Positions 1 to 7,142 of a stretch of 13,785 nt of DNA are shown one piece after another (position 1 is the first letter of the stretch; every line of letters begins with the position of its first letter). The notes beneath the pieces were generated by a model. It had not been told where the DNA came from, ran no database searches, and worked only from the letters and a program-made list of their open reading frames with translations. The stretch spans positions 1-13,785 of the forward strand of contig JAJZAR010000031.1 in the NCBI GenBank assembly GCA_021799315.1. Direction: 5' to 3'. A program made the translations under genes and the position numbers. Origin of the DNA: Thermoplasmata archaeon. Its GTDB lineage: Archaea > Thermoplasmatota > Thermoplasmata > Thermoplasmatales > Thermoplasmataceae.

Positions 1-336
1 GTTCTCCCCGGATATGTTAACGGTTAACTGCAAACGGATATCGTTAAACTTCAGCCATGAAAGAATCACTTTTTTGAACCTCGCTATGTACGATCCTGCC
101 TTGCCCTCCCTTTCAAGCTTCCTTACAAAGTCCTGGAATTCGTATCTGAATTCCTTCTCGTTTTCTCTTGCTTTGTTCAGGATGCCTTTCGGTGTTGTTC
201 CAACCAGCTCACAATAGTGGCCAAGATTTCTCAGGGCTACCGTTGCCGTCAATACAGACTTTGCCCTGAGGTTCTCATACCACCTTCGCACATCCTCGTC
301 GAGAAGTAGTTCCTGATACTTCGACTGCATGGTCAT
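1..336 (-). CDS. Probable tyrosine recombinase/integrase, N-terminal part (runs off left edge)
   Basis: The frame is open from an ATG at 336 (second in-frame ATG at 330) to the window edge, giving 112 residues with no stop. An in-frame TAA at 373-375 limits the start. The visible part reads as the helical SAM-like core-binding domain of archaeal phage-type integrases: RRWYENLR at residues 17-24, ALRNLGHYCEL at 34-44, a KEFRYEFQDFVRKLE helix at 61-75, then AGSYIARFKKVILSWLKFN at 80-98, the usual helix before the catalytic domain. The catalytic Arg/His/Tyr residues would lie left of the window and are not seen. In this family the enzyme cuts and rejoins DNA for element integration or excision, or for dimer resolution. 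It begins 50 bp after the 3' end of tRNA-Ala in the same orientation, which favours an integrase of a tRNA-targeted element. A chromosomal XerA-like enzyme is the alternative. The assignment comes from recall of the family pattern, without a search. Confidence 0.66.
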   Translation of the reverse strand, partial: MTMQSKYQELLLDEDVRRWYENLRAKSVLTATVALRNLGHYCELVGTTPKGILNKARENEKEFRYEFQDFVRKLEREGKAGSYIARFKKVILSWLKFNDIRLQLTVNISGEN

Positions 337-356
337 GAGAAGATAACGAGTGCCGA

Positions 357-370
357 GATAAATAGTATTC
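357..370 (-). promoter_or_regulatory. Putative TATA box of the recombinase gene
   Basis: On the minus strand an A/T-rich ACTATTTAT stretch lies about 21-29 bp before the ATG at 336. This fits an archaeal TATA box of a leaderless transcript. No Shine-Dalgarno motif is seen before the ATG. It sits in the short gap between the tRNA 3' end and the gene. Confidence 0.4.
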
Positions 371-385
371 GATTAATAGATTAAA

Positions 386-457
386 TGGACCGGTCGGGAT
401 TTGAACCCGAGGCCTCTTGCTTGCAAAGCAAGCGATCTACCGCTGATCTACCGGCCC
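386..457 (-). tRNA. tRNA-Ala (anticodon TGC)
   Basis: A full cloverleaf folds on the minus strand. The acceptor stem GGGCCGG pairs with CCGGTCC and includes G3:U70, the alanine identity pair. The D arm has GATC/GATC stems with the GG of the D loop. The anticodon stem CTTGC/GCAAG encloses the loop TTTGCAA (anticodon TGC). The variable loop is 5 nt, and the T arm TCGGG/CCCGA has the TTCAAAT loop. The discriminator base is A and is followed by TTT, so CCA is not encoded and must be added after transcription. There is no intron. The 3' end lies 50 bp from the start of a recombinase gene. Confidence 0.97.
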
Positions 458-474
458 TCCTTCCCGATATGGAA

Positions 475-487
475 TTATAGATAATTT
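475..487 (-). promoter_or_regulatory. TATA box of tRNA-Ala
   Basis: The minus strand carries AAATTATCTATAA, centred roughly 22-27 bp before the tRNA 5' end at 457. This is the normal distance for an archaeal TBP site. An A-rich stretch precedes it as a possible TFB recognition element. No other gene needs a promoter at this place. Confidence 0.55.
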
Positions 488-593
488 ACTTTTTTGTCTG
501 TTTCTTTCTAAACCGTCACAATGCAGTAACAGGAATTAGATGTTGATATGAGATGATATTCACTAATAGCTCAGCCTTAATAAAGAACAGAAA

Positions 594-605
594 GCTTATC
601 TAAAA
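594..605 (+). promoter_or_regulatory. TATA box of the 624-1796 gene
   Basis: GCTTATCTAAAA contains CTTATCTA centred about 25 bp before the ATG at 624, with an A-rich AAGAACAGAAA just upstream as a possible TFB site. No Shine-Dalgarno motif lies before the ATG, so a leaderless transcript starting at or near the ATG is likely. Confidence 0.55.
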
Positions 606-623
606 CGCTTCGCATCAATTTTT

Positions 624-1796
624 ATGAAAGAAGAAGGCTTTAACACAAGAGCGGTAGGTTCAGGAGAAATAAAAGACGGTAAATATGGCAATGTTGTTAC
701 ACCCATATTCCAGAATGCAACCTTTCTGTATCCTAATTACAGTGAAGATAAGTTAGAGGATCCAAATACCAAGGACTCATACATATATTCAAGATGGGGA
801 AATCCCACAATAACAGCATTGGAAAAAAAATACGCTTCCCTTGAAGGTGCCAGATCATCCATGGCATTTTCTACAGGAATGGCAGCAATAACATCTCTCA
901 TGATGTCTCTCATAGGGAAGAAAAAGAGAGTGCTTTCCATAATGGATCTGTATGGCCAGACACTCAGTTTCTTCAAAAATAAGTTGCCAGGCTATGGACT
1001 TAATGTAGATATTGTGTCAGTGGACACGATGAACGCTCTGGACTTTGACGCGAAAAAGTATGATGTGATTTATTCAGAAAGCATAACAAATCCATCAATT
1101 AAAGTTCTGGATATTGAGAAGCTAGTGAAATTTTCCAAGGAACATAAAATAACCACAATAGTGGATGCAACATTCTGCTCCCCTTACAACCAGAATCCAC
1201 TGGCGATGGGTGTTGATTATGTTGTCCACAGTGGAACAAAGTATCTCAATGGCCACTCAGACACCATGTCTGGCTTTGTCGGCACCAATATGGAACTATC
1301 CGATGTTTTCGAAATGAGGAAAAATATGGGCGGTACGCTTGACGCCTTTCAGGCCTATCTCATTGCAAGAGGAATGAAAACCCTTGGTCTTAGAGTAAAA
1401 CAACACAACTCCAACGCACAGATCATTGCAGAATTTCTTAAGGAAAACAGCCACGTAATCTCCGTAAATTATCCCGGATTGAGTGATGACAGATATCACT
1501 CCATAGCGCAGAGGAATATGAGAGGCTTCGGTGGTATGCTTTCCTTCAGAGTGAAGGATGGCCTTGATGGTGCAAGGAAGTTTATGAAAGGATTAAAATT
1601 AATATCTGCAGCACCAAGCCTTGGTGGTGTAGAATCTCTTGCCACATTGCCCATAGATACATCACATCATTCTCTTTCAGAACATGATAGGAAAGTAGTG
1701 GATGTTACAGAGGATCAGGTGAGGTTGTCAGTGGGAATAGAGGATGCAGAGGACTTAAAAGAAGAGTTGGGGAATGCCCTAAGAACACTTTCATAA
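624..1796 (+). CDS. Cys/Met-metabolism PLP-dependent enzyme (cystathionine gamma-synthase / gamma-lyase family)
   Basis: This 390-aa protein has the usual length and the full motif set of the fold-type I Cys/Met metabolism family. YSRWGNPT (55-62) supplies the Tyr and Arg that contact PLP phosphate of the partner subunit. STGMAAI (83-89) is the phosphate loop. Tyr110 in LYGQT stacks on the cofactor. Asp181 in VDATF binds the pyridine nitrogen. SGTKYLNGHSD (203-213) carries the Schiff-base lysine Lys206. ESLATLP (337-343) and the C-terminal VRLSVGIED follow. The family performs beta/gamma replacement or elimination on homoserine esters, cystathionine or methionine. Sequence alone does not separate cystathionine gamma-synthase, cystathionine or methionine gamma-lyase and O-acetylhomoserine sulfhydrylase. 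Gln112 occupies the LYGxT position where methionine gamma-lyases usually have Cys, which argues mildly against that activity. The usual VDNTF is VDATF here. It is a cytosolic, probably monocistronic gene. The start is fixed by the TATA box 25 bp upstream. Confidence 0.92.
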   Translation: MKEEGFNTRAVGSGEIKDGKYGNVVTPIFQNATFLYPNYSEDKLEDPNTKDSYIYSRWGNPTITALEKKYASLEGARSSMAFSTGMAAITSLMMSLIGKKKRVLSIMDLYGQTLSFFKNKLPGYGLNVDIVSVDTMNALDFDAKKYDVIYSESITNPSIKVLDIEKLVKFSKEHKITTIVDATFCSPYNQNPLAMGVDYVVHSGTKYLNGHSDTMSGFVGTNMELSDVFEMRKNMGGTLDAFQAYLIARGMKTLGLRVKQHNSNAQIIAEFLKENSHVISVNYPGLSDDRYHSIAQRNMRGFGGMLSFRVKDGLDGARKFMKGLKLISAAPSLGGVESLATLPIDTSHHSLSEHDRKVVDVTEDQVRLSVGIEDAEDLKEELGNALRTLS

Positions 1797-1818
1797 GCAG
1801 AGTGTTTCCTTTACCTGA

Positions 1819-1832
1819 AAAATTAATTAAAC
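1819..1832 (+). promoter_or_regulatory. TATA box of the IPK-IDI2-ZPR1 unit
   Basis: AAAATTAATTAAAC lies between the stop at 1796 and the kinase gene. Its centre is about 21 bp before the ATG at 1848 and about 27 bp before the in-frame ATG at 1854. The usual leaderless spacing of 24-27 bp slightly favours the second ATG. Confidence 0.5.
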
Positions 1833-1847
1833 TGTGATCCTATCAAC

Positions 1848-2585
1848 ATGGGAATGGACATAGTTAAGATCGGCGGAAGCCTGATCACAAATAAATTTGA
1901 ATACAGGAAATTTTTGCCTGAGAAGACTGAGAGAATCGTTGAGGAACTCCTAAAAATAGACGATCTTGTTCTTGTACATGGAGGTGGCTCTTTTGGTCAT
2001 TTTATCAGCGAAAAATACAATCTGCCTGGTGCATTTTCAGAAGAGAGAATTAAGGCTGCATCCATAGTCAAATATGACATGGCCGATCTTAACAGCAGGA
2101 TCCTGTCAATGCTCCATAAAAAGGGCAGAATGTCCATAGGCGTATCACCATTCTTCTTGAGGTGCCAGGAAGGTTTTGACTATTCCATTGTTGAGGAGAT
2201 ACTGGAACGGGGACTGCTTCCTGTTCTTTATGGGGATGTATATTTCAATGAGAAAACCATAGGCATCCTCTCAGGTGATCATATCATGGTTTCTCTGGCC
2301 AACCTGCTTCACCCTGACAGGGCCATATTCCTGACGGATGTGGACGGCGTGTATGACAGGGATCCAAAGAAGGATGCAAATGCCAGACTTGTTTCCAGAT
2401 ATGGATCAGAGAAGCTTTCCTTTGGAGCTATTGAGAAGGATGTAACAGGAGGGATGGAACTGAAATTTAAATCCATGATACAGTGCAGGGACAGTGGTGT
2501 GAAAACCTATGTGATCAATGGAGAACATCCTGAAAGAATATTCCATATAGGACATGAGAATTTTGTGGGGACTGAATTTACATGA
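1848..2585 (+). CDS. Isopentenyl phosphate kinase (IPK)
   Basis: This 245-aa amino-acid-kinase-fold protein phosphorylates isopentenyl phosphate with ATP to isopentenyl diphosphate, the closing step of archaeal alternative mevalonate pathways. Motifs seen: KIGGSLITNK (7-16) with the catalytic lysine; HGGGSFGH (44-51), where His51 is the IPK-specific histidine that binds and activates the substrate phosphate; SGDHIM (142-147); FLTDVDGVYDRDP (161-173) for nucleotide binding; and DVTGGMELK (198-206). It closely matches my memory of the Thermoplasma acidophilum enzyme in length and motif spacing. The stop codon overlaps the next start (ATGA at 2582-2585), so it is translationally coupled to type 2 IPP isomerase, the next enzyme of the pathway. 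The start may be ATG 1848 or ATG 1854 (MDIVKIGGS). The TATA box distance slightly favours 1854, which would remove two residues. Confidence 0.94.
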   Translation: MGMDIVKIGGSLITNKFEYRKFLPEKTERIVEELLKIDDLVLVHGGGSFGHFISEKYNLPGAFSEERIKAASIVKYDMADLNSRILSMLHKKGRMSIGVSPFFLRCQEGFDYSIVEEILERGLLPVLYGDVYFNEKTIGILSGDHIMVSLANLLHPDRAIFLTDVDGVYDRDPKKDANARLVSRYGSEKLSFGAIEKDVTGGMELKFKSMIQCRDSGVKTYVINGEHPERIFHIGHENFVGTEFT

Positions 2586-3637
2586 TTGAAAACAGAAAAG
2601 AGGATCATATAAGAATTGCAGAGTCAAAGGAGGTAAATGCATCCCATAACTTCTGGGATGATATAACATTCATACACAGAGCCATTCCTGAAGTTGATTA
2701 TGAAAGCATTCATACCCATACAGATTTCTGTGGCCACAGGCTAAACTACCCCATACTCATATCTTCCATGACCGGAGGAACAGATCTGGCAAAGAAGATA
2801 AATGGAAACCTTGCACAGATCGCAGAAAAGTATGGATTACCGATGGGCCTTGGGAGCATGCGTGCAGCGGCTGAAAAAAAGGAGCTTTCCGATACCTATT
2901 CGGTCATCAACAATTACAAGTTGCCTCTAAAGCTCGCCAATATAGGTGCACCGCAGCTTATTAAACAGGATAAACAGGCCTTGAGCAGGGAAAAGATCGA
3001 TTATCTAATGGAACTTATAGACGCGAAATTTCTTATAATTCATTTCAATTTTCTACAGGAGATGATACAACCAGAGGGCGATCGAAATGCCCGTGGTGTC
3101 ATAAAGGCAGTGAAAGAACTTTGCGCCAGCTATCCTGTCATTGCTAAGGAAACAGGAGCGGGTTTTTCATCAAAGGACGTGGACGAACTCATTGATGCCG
3201 GTGTGAAAGCCATAGACGTGGGCGGATTGGGAGGCACTACCTTTGCAGCCATTGAATATTATAGAGCTGAGAGACAGGGAGAAGCTGAGAAAGCTGTAGC
3301 AGGAAAGACCTACTGGAACTGGGGCATACCATCACCCATAAGCCTCAAATTAATAGGGAAAAGAATACCATCCATAGGCAGCGGAGGTTTGAGAAACGGC
3401 CTTGACCTGGCAAGAGCGATCTCAATGGGCGCATCCATGGGAGGGTTCGCCAGAACTCTGCTGTCAAGTGCTGACAGATCTGTGGAGGAACTGGAAAAAA
3501 CCATGAAGACCATAATAAGAGAATTGAGAATTGCAATGTTCATGACTGGTTCTGCTAATCTCGATGGTCTCAGAGAAGCAGAGAAATTCATCCACGGTCC
3601 CTTGAAAGAATGGAGTGATTATTATGATGGACGATGA
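2582..3637 (+). CDS. fni: Type 2 isopentenyl-diphosphate delta-isomerase (FMN-dependent)
   Basis: This 351-aa TIM-barrel flavoprotein interconverts IPP and DMAPP using reduced FMN and Mg2+, and supplies the allylic starter for archaeal ether lipids. Motifs in order: RKEDHI near the N-terminus; SSMTGGT (61-67); GLPMGLGSMRAA (85-96); LANIGAPQL (118-126); HFNFLQE (154-160), the HxNxxQE motif whose Gln159/Glu160 act at the isomerisation site; AKETGAG (188-194); DVGGLGGTTF (212-221); and the FMN-phosphate segments SIGSGGLRNG (264-273) and MGASMGGFAR (282-291). Length and motif order are normal for IDI-2. It overlaps the IPK stop by 4 nt and is itself overlapped by the ZPR1-domain gene, so the three genes are probably co-transcribed. 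Unrelated type 1 isomerases (Nudix fold) are excluded by the motifs. Confidence 0.95.
   Translation: MIENRKEDHIRIAESKEVNASHNFWDDITFIHRAIPEVDYESIHTHTDFCGHRLNYPILISSMTGGTDLAKKINGNLAQIAEKYGLPMGLGSMRAAAEKKELSDTYSVINNYKLPLKLANIGAPQLIKQDKQALSREKIDYLMELIDAKFLIIHFNFLQEMIQPEGDRNARGVIKAVKELCASYPVIAKETGAGFSSKDVDELIDAGVKAIDVGGLGGTTFAAIEYYRAERQGEAEKAVAGKTYWNWGIPSPISLKLIGKRIPSIGSGGLRNGLDLARAISMGASMGGFARTLLSSADRSVEELEKTMKTIIRELRIAMFMTGSANLDGLREAEKFIHGPLKEWSDYYDGR
3612..3618 (+). promoter_or_regulatory. Shine-Dalgarno motif that sets the ZPR1 gene start
   Basis: GGAGTGA within the end of the isomerase gene lies 5 nt before ATG 3624. The longer reading from GTG 3615 would begin inside this motif, so 3624 (or 3627) is the better start. 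Confidence 0.55.
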
Positions 3638-4169
3638 CATACCGCAGGAGGAACTGACTGAAGTATTGTGCCCTGTTTGCAATGAGAAACTGTATTATAT
3701 ACAGATGATGACTGATATAGCCTTTGAAAGGCAGATTCTTATCCAGACATACTTCTGCAAGAAATGCCTCTATAAGAAGAATCAAGTTGTCCAGATGAAC
3801 AGAGGAGAACCTCTGAGGGAGAGTTTGCTGATCCGTAATATGGATGATCTCAGAACCATAATTTACCGATCCCCGGAGACGAGGATCTACATTCCCGAAA
3901 TTGATGCTGAAATATCTCCAGGAGAAACATCCTCTGGAGAAGTCACCACTGTGGAGGGTGTGATCACAAGAACATGGGAAAGAATGTTCAGTGCAATGGA
4001 GGGTTTTGACGGTACTGAGGAGGAATATGAAAGGGCAAAGAGAAAGATGGAAACAATAATCAGCTGGAACTTTTTTCCCTTCACACTTATCATGGAAGAT
4101 CCAAGTGGTACCAGCAGAATACAGAGCAGCAGAGCAATCATTGAGAAAATAGATCAGGAAGAGATATAG
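3624..4169 (+). CDS. ZPR1-type zinc-finger domain protein
   Basis: This 181-aa protein has one ZPR1 unit, as is usual in archaea; eukaryotic ZPR1 has two. A four-cysteine zinc site, CPVC (16-19) and CKKC (45-48), is separated by 25 residues. It is followed by the family's beta-rich domain with YRSPETRIYIPEID and the signature TTVEGVITRTWERM. Eukaryotic ZPR1 binds translation elongation factor eEF1A and assists its folding. The archaeal role is not established, and a link to aEF1A is inference. The gene overlaps the isomerase gene by 14 bp in another frame. An upstream in-frame GTG at 3615 could also start it, but a Shine-Dalgarno motif 5 nt before ATG 3624 supports the start chosen. Nothing in the protein suggests a direct part in isoprenoid synthesis. 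Confidence 0.88.
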   Translation: MMDDDIPQEELTEVLCPVCNEKLYYIQMMTDIAFERQILIQTYFCKKCLYKKNQVVQMNRGEPLRESLLIRNMDDLRTIIYRSPETRIYIPEIDAEISPGETSSGEVTTVEGVITRTWERMFSAMEGFDGTEEEYERAKRKMETIISWNFFPFTLIMEDPSGTSRIQSSRAIIEKIDQEEI

Positions 4170-4203
4170 AGCATCTAAAAAAAGAAGACTGAAAGACACA
4201 GCA

Positions 4204-4215
4204 AATACTTTATTC
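4204..4215 (+). promoter_or_regulatory. TATA box of the epimerase gene
   Basis: AATACTTTATTC lies about 20-30 bp before ATG 4234, after the ZPR1 stop at 4169. No Shine-Dalgarno motif precedes the ATG. This suggests a separate, leaderless transcript rather than read-through alone. Confidence 0.5.
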
Positions 4216-4233
4216 AGTTAAAGATCAAGGTGC

Positions 4234-5187
4234 ATGCTTTCAGATAAAAACATACTCATAACAGGTGGCGCAGGATTTATCGGATCAAATATGGCGAACC
4301 TTCTAATGAAAACGAATCAGATAACGGTCCTTGACGATTTTTCAGGAGGCAAGCATCAGAACCTTAAACTTCCAGAGCAACCGAAAAATCTGAAAATTAT
4401 CAGAGCAGATCTTCGAACGAGGGATTTTTTCAAGAAGCTTGATGATCATTATGATCTCATCATACACCTTGCTGCAAATTCAGATGTGCGTTCTGGCAGC
4501 GAGGATACTGAAACAGATATGCAGATAAATGTCATTGGCACACATAATCTCCTTGAATTCATGAGGATTCATGATTGTAAAGAACTGTTGTTTTCCTCCT
4601 CTTCAACAGTCTGTGGTGAAGCAGACATTTTACCAACACCAGAGAATTATGGACCAGAATTGCCCATATCGCTTTACGGTGCTTCGAAGCTGGCCAATGA
4701 AGGCTTCATATGGTCATACTACCATTATTATGGGATAAAACCGCTCATATTCAGATTTGCCAATGTTGTTGGGAGAAATTCCACACATGGAGTCATACAT
4801 GATTTCATAATTAAATTGAAGAGAAACCCGGAATATCTGGAAATTCTCGGAGACGGATCACAGGAAAAGTCTTACATCCACGTGGATGACTGCGTAAACT
4901 CCATGCTCCATGTCCAGGAAAGAGCAACAAAAGGAGATGTTGTGAACCTTGGCAACGATCAGAGAACAAGCGTTACCAAGATTGCTGAAACAGTCAGAGA
5001 CCAGATGGGATTGAAAAACTGTGAATTCAGATATACAGGTGGTGTAGACGGCAGAGGATGGAAGGGTGATGTGAAGATTGCTCAGCTGTCCACAGACAAG
5101 ATCAAATCCTACGGCTATAAAAACAGGCTGGACAGCGATGGTGCTGTGAAACAGTCAGTGTCGGAAATATATGAACAGATGAAGTAG
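4234..5187 (+). CDS. NAD-dependent sugar-nucleotide epimerase/dehydratase (extended SDR, GalE-like)
   Basis: This 317-aa extended short-chain dehydrogenase/reductase has a complete active site. TGGAGFIGS (10-18) is the Rossmann GxxGxxG motif. VLDDFSGGK (32-40) has the Asp that selects NAD over NADP. IHLAANSDV (77-85) follows. FSSSSTVCGE (120-129) carries the catalytic Ser/Thr. YGASK (148-152) is the YxxxK pair (Tyr148, Lys152). RFANVVGRN (174-182) and SYIHVDDC (213-220) shape the sugar-nucleotide site. Members epimerise or dehydrate UDP- or GDP-sugars. UDP-glucose 4-epimerase or a related UDP-sugar epimerase for glycan synthesis is the likely class, but the substrate cannot be read. The neighbouring surface protein with many N-glycosylation sequons is a possible consumer of the product, which is inference only. 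It converges with that gene, leaving 6 bp between stops. Confidence 0.9.
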   Translation: MLSDKNILITGGAGFIGSNMANLLMKTNQITVLDDFSGGKHQNLKLPEQPKNLKIIRADLRTRDFFKKLDDHYDLIIHLAANSDVRSGSEDTETDMQINVIGTHNLLEFMRIHDCKELLFSSSSTVCGEADILPTPENYGPELPISLYGASKLANEGFIWSYYHYYGIKPLIFRFANVVGRNSTHGVIHDFIIKLKRNPEYLEILGDGSQEKSYIHVDDCVNSMLHVQERATKGDVVNLGNDQRTSVTKIAETVRDQMGLKNCEFRYTGGVDGRGWKGDVKIAQLSTDKIKSYGYKNRLDSDGAVKQSVSEIYEQMK

Positions 5188-5193
5188 AGTCAT

Positions 5194-7050
5194 TCATCTG
5201 CGCCTTAAGACAAAAACCACTATTGATACCACTGAAATCACAATGACAATGAATATTATATTGACAATACTGAAACTGGACGATGATGTCTTATTTTCCT
5301 TGAATGTCAGGGACATACTTTGATTCGTGCCGTAGATCGTAACGTTGAAATGACCCATACTGGAAGTAAAGTATTGCGGAACAAGAACAACAAAGTGATA
5401 TGTCCCATTTGGAAGAGATATGGAAAGAGCACTGTTGAACGAGTCATAATCAGTCCCGTTTAAAGACACGCCCCATGTTACATCGCTCGGTAACCCGGTA
5501 GCGGTTATGTTGAGATCGTATTTGACCTCCGTGAATGTTTTAGTTATTTCTGAATTAGTGCCATTCACTTTAAATGTTCCTTGAATAGAATGATACTGTC
5601 TGTTTGCAGAAATGATGGTGTAGTAGTATGTTCCATTTTGTAAAGCTATCTCATAACTGTCTCCGTGAATTAGACCTGATTGTGAACCATCAGTGAAATT
5701 CACATACCATGTGTCTCCTACAGGCAAATTGGACATTGTGAATGTTTCAATATAGATGCCACTTTGTGCATAGAGTACAGTCTTCCCCGCTTCAATGTCT
5801 ATTGATTTATTGCATAGCTTATTGCCAGCAATATCAAGAAGCGATAAGGAATAGTTGCCAGGAGCAAGTGTCAGAATTGCTTCTCCGCCTTCAAAGAAAT
5901 GTTCCGTGTTGCCAATTTTCAGATATCCACTTGGAATTACAGAAAAAAAGTTCAACGTGCCTACATTCTCTGACGAATACAGCATCCCCAGACTTCCCAC
6001 ACCACTGGTGACATAAGAACATAAATTGCCATCGTTATTGGCGGTTTTCAAGGAGGCAACTGTGTTATTTATGCCTTCAGCCGTATCAGAACCAAAATTG
6101 TATGCGTTAGGGATTGCCTCATAGTTATGGCCATTCCAGAAATCCAGCGAAAGAGACAGGGATGATCCTAAATTCATAGTTGCCGAACCATTGCCGGGGC
6201 CACCCATTATGAGTTCCGCATCATAAAAACTGTATCCGTCAGGTTCATAAGTATATCCATCAACACAGAACACAGGATTTGAAGACAGGTTATGTACAAA
6301 GGGAAATGTAACATTGTCGTAAGCTACCCATGTATGACTAGTCATGTACATGAATATAAGATGAGGCTGGTTGTCATAAGTGGTCACGTTAATTCTCATA
6401 AGGAATTTGCCGGGAAGTTTGGCAACAGATTGACTGAGAAGAGAACAATCGTAATAGTAAGAGGTGCCATTATATGATGAAGAATTTCCATTGCCTGAAA
6501 CGGAATTTGGCTTAAGTGTTTGTTGGCTGCTGCTCATATTCCATATATTATCGATAAATTCCATTTCCCTCGATGATGTGTTATAAAACATAACATCCTG
6601 AGCCCAGTATACATAGGTGTTTCCTCCGTCGGTGAACTTCATATTAAGGTTTAGCTGAAATGTCATTGTGTTTCTACAACATTTTATTCTACTGGAACTT
6701 GAGTAAGTGGATAGATCTGTAAGATTAACTTCTCCAGTGAAGGATGTGGTGTTGTATCTGTAAGCACTGCCAGACTGAGTTATACCATAATCGGCAATAC
6801 CCATGGGTGCCGGTTCACTTGAGTAAAGCCTGTTAATATTCACTGCACTATTCGTTTCTAATGAACCATTATCTGATGTGTTTCCTTTCAATGACCCGCC
6901 TGAGTGCGTTACTGAAGACACTGACCGTTTCCCACTAAGATTATGACCGAATGAAGAAAATGAGGCACCGATTAAGGTGAAGCCTGATGCCAGAAACATG
7001 AGAATTATAAGAATAATCAGTGTTCTTTTCATCCCTTCATGCCCGTTCAT
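5194..7050 (-). CDS. Thermopsin-family (peptidase A5) surface protein with C-terminal membrane anchor
   Basis: This 618-aa exported protein has a hydrophobic signal segment at about 9-30, after KR at 8-9. The thermopsin domain spans roughly 75-330: SEPAPMGIADYG (78-89), MTFQLNLNM (129-137), VYWAQDVMF (147-155), FIDNIWNMSS (165-174), ELIMGGPGNGS (279-289) and TAEGINN (323-329). Two related beta-sandwich repeats follow, about 433-509 and 510-585, each beginning with an NLPxGDTWYV/GLPSDVTWGV-type line and containing LxNGTYxY. A transmembrane helix at about 594-615 ends in RRR. Over 20 N-x-S/T sequons suggest heavy N-glycosylation. Thermopsins are acid-active proteases of thermoacidophilic archaea; the catalytic residues are not firmly established, so activity is inferred. 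The domain is probably displayed outside the cell and anchored by the C-terminal helix. A CysCys pair (124-125) and several further cysteines are present. ATG 7050 fits the TATA box; ATG 7032 (Met7) is an alternative. Confidence 0.88.
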   Translation of the reverse strand: MNGHEGMKRTLIILIILMFLASGFTLIGASFSSFGHNLSGKRSVSSVTHSGGSLKGNTSDNGSLETNSAVNINRLYSSEPAPMGIADYGITQSGSAYRYNTTSFTGEVNLTDLSTYSSSSRIKCCRNTMTFQLNLNMKFTDGGNTYVYWAQDVMFYNTSSREMEFIDNIWNMSSSQQTLKPNSVSGNGNSSSYNGTSYYYDCSLLSQSVAKLPGKFLMRINVTTYDNQPHLIFMYMTSHTWVAYDNVTFPFVHNLSSNPVFCVDGYTYEPDGYSFYDAELIMGGPGNGSATMNLGSSLSLSLDFWNGHNYEAIPNAYNFGSDTAEGINNTVASLKTANNDGNLCSYVTSGVGSLGMLYSSENVGTLNFFSVIPSGYLKIGNTEHFFEGGEAILTLAPGNYSLSLLDIAGNKLCNKSIDIEAGKTVLYAQSGIYIETFTMSNLPVGDTWYVNFTDGSQSGLIHGDSYEIALQNGTYYYTIISANRQYHSIQGTFKVNGTNSEITKTFTEVKYDLNITATGLPSDVTWGVSLNGTDYDSFNSALSISLPNGTYHFVVLVPQYFTSSMGHFNVTIYGTNQSMSLTFKENKTSSSSFSIVNIIFIVIVISVVSIVVFVLRRR

Positions 7051-7068
7051 GAAACACGCTATTGGATA

Positions 7069-7084
7069 GTCTTAAAAAACTTTC
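7069..7084 (-). promoter_or_regulatory. TATA box of the thermopsin-like gene
   Basis: The minus strand reads AAAGTTTTTTAAG, centred about 25-27 bp before ATG 7050, with an A-rich flank upstream. The spacing suits a leaderless message and supports the longer start over Met7 at 7032. Confidence 0.45.
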
Positions 7085-7113
7085 CTAATAATCCACGATG
7101 ATGTAAACCACAA

Positions 7114-7123
7114 GATTATTTAT
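7114..7123 (+). promoter_or_regulatory. TATA box of the aminotransferase gene
   Basis: GATTATTTAT lies about 20-29 bp before ATG 7143. Together with the divergent TATA box near 7075 it places two back-to-back promoters in a 92-bp gap. Its 3' end overlaps a 15-bp palindrome. Confidence 0.5.
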
Positions 7124-7135
7124 CTCAGTGAGATA
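7121..7135. promoter_or_regulatory. Perfect 15-bp palindrome, candidate operator
   Basis: TATCTCAGTGAGATA has 7-bp arms (TATCTCA/TGAGATA) around a single central G. It overlaps the end of the aminotransferase TATA box and spans about -22 to -8 relative to ATG 7143, which is probably also the transcription start. A dimeric regulator bound here would block the pre-initiation complex or polymerase. The regulator is unknown and the operator role is inferred from position and symmetry. Confidence 0.45.
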
Positions 7136-7142
7136 GCATATT

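Noticed and set aside
14..217. Plus-strand 67-codon reading frame at the left edge
   Set aside because: It lies antisense to the recombinase frame, which gives a coherent helical domain with a promoter and a recognisable family pattern; the plus-strand product is low-complexity Ser/Phe/Leu.
3588..4199. 203-codon minus-strand frame covering the ZPR1 gene
   Set aside because: It is longer than the ZPR1 frame, but its product (rich in Cys, His, Phe, Ser) has no motif and no promoter, while the plus strand encodes the four-Cys site and the TTVEG signature.
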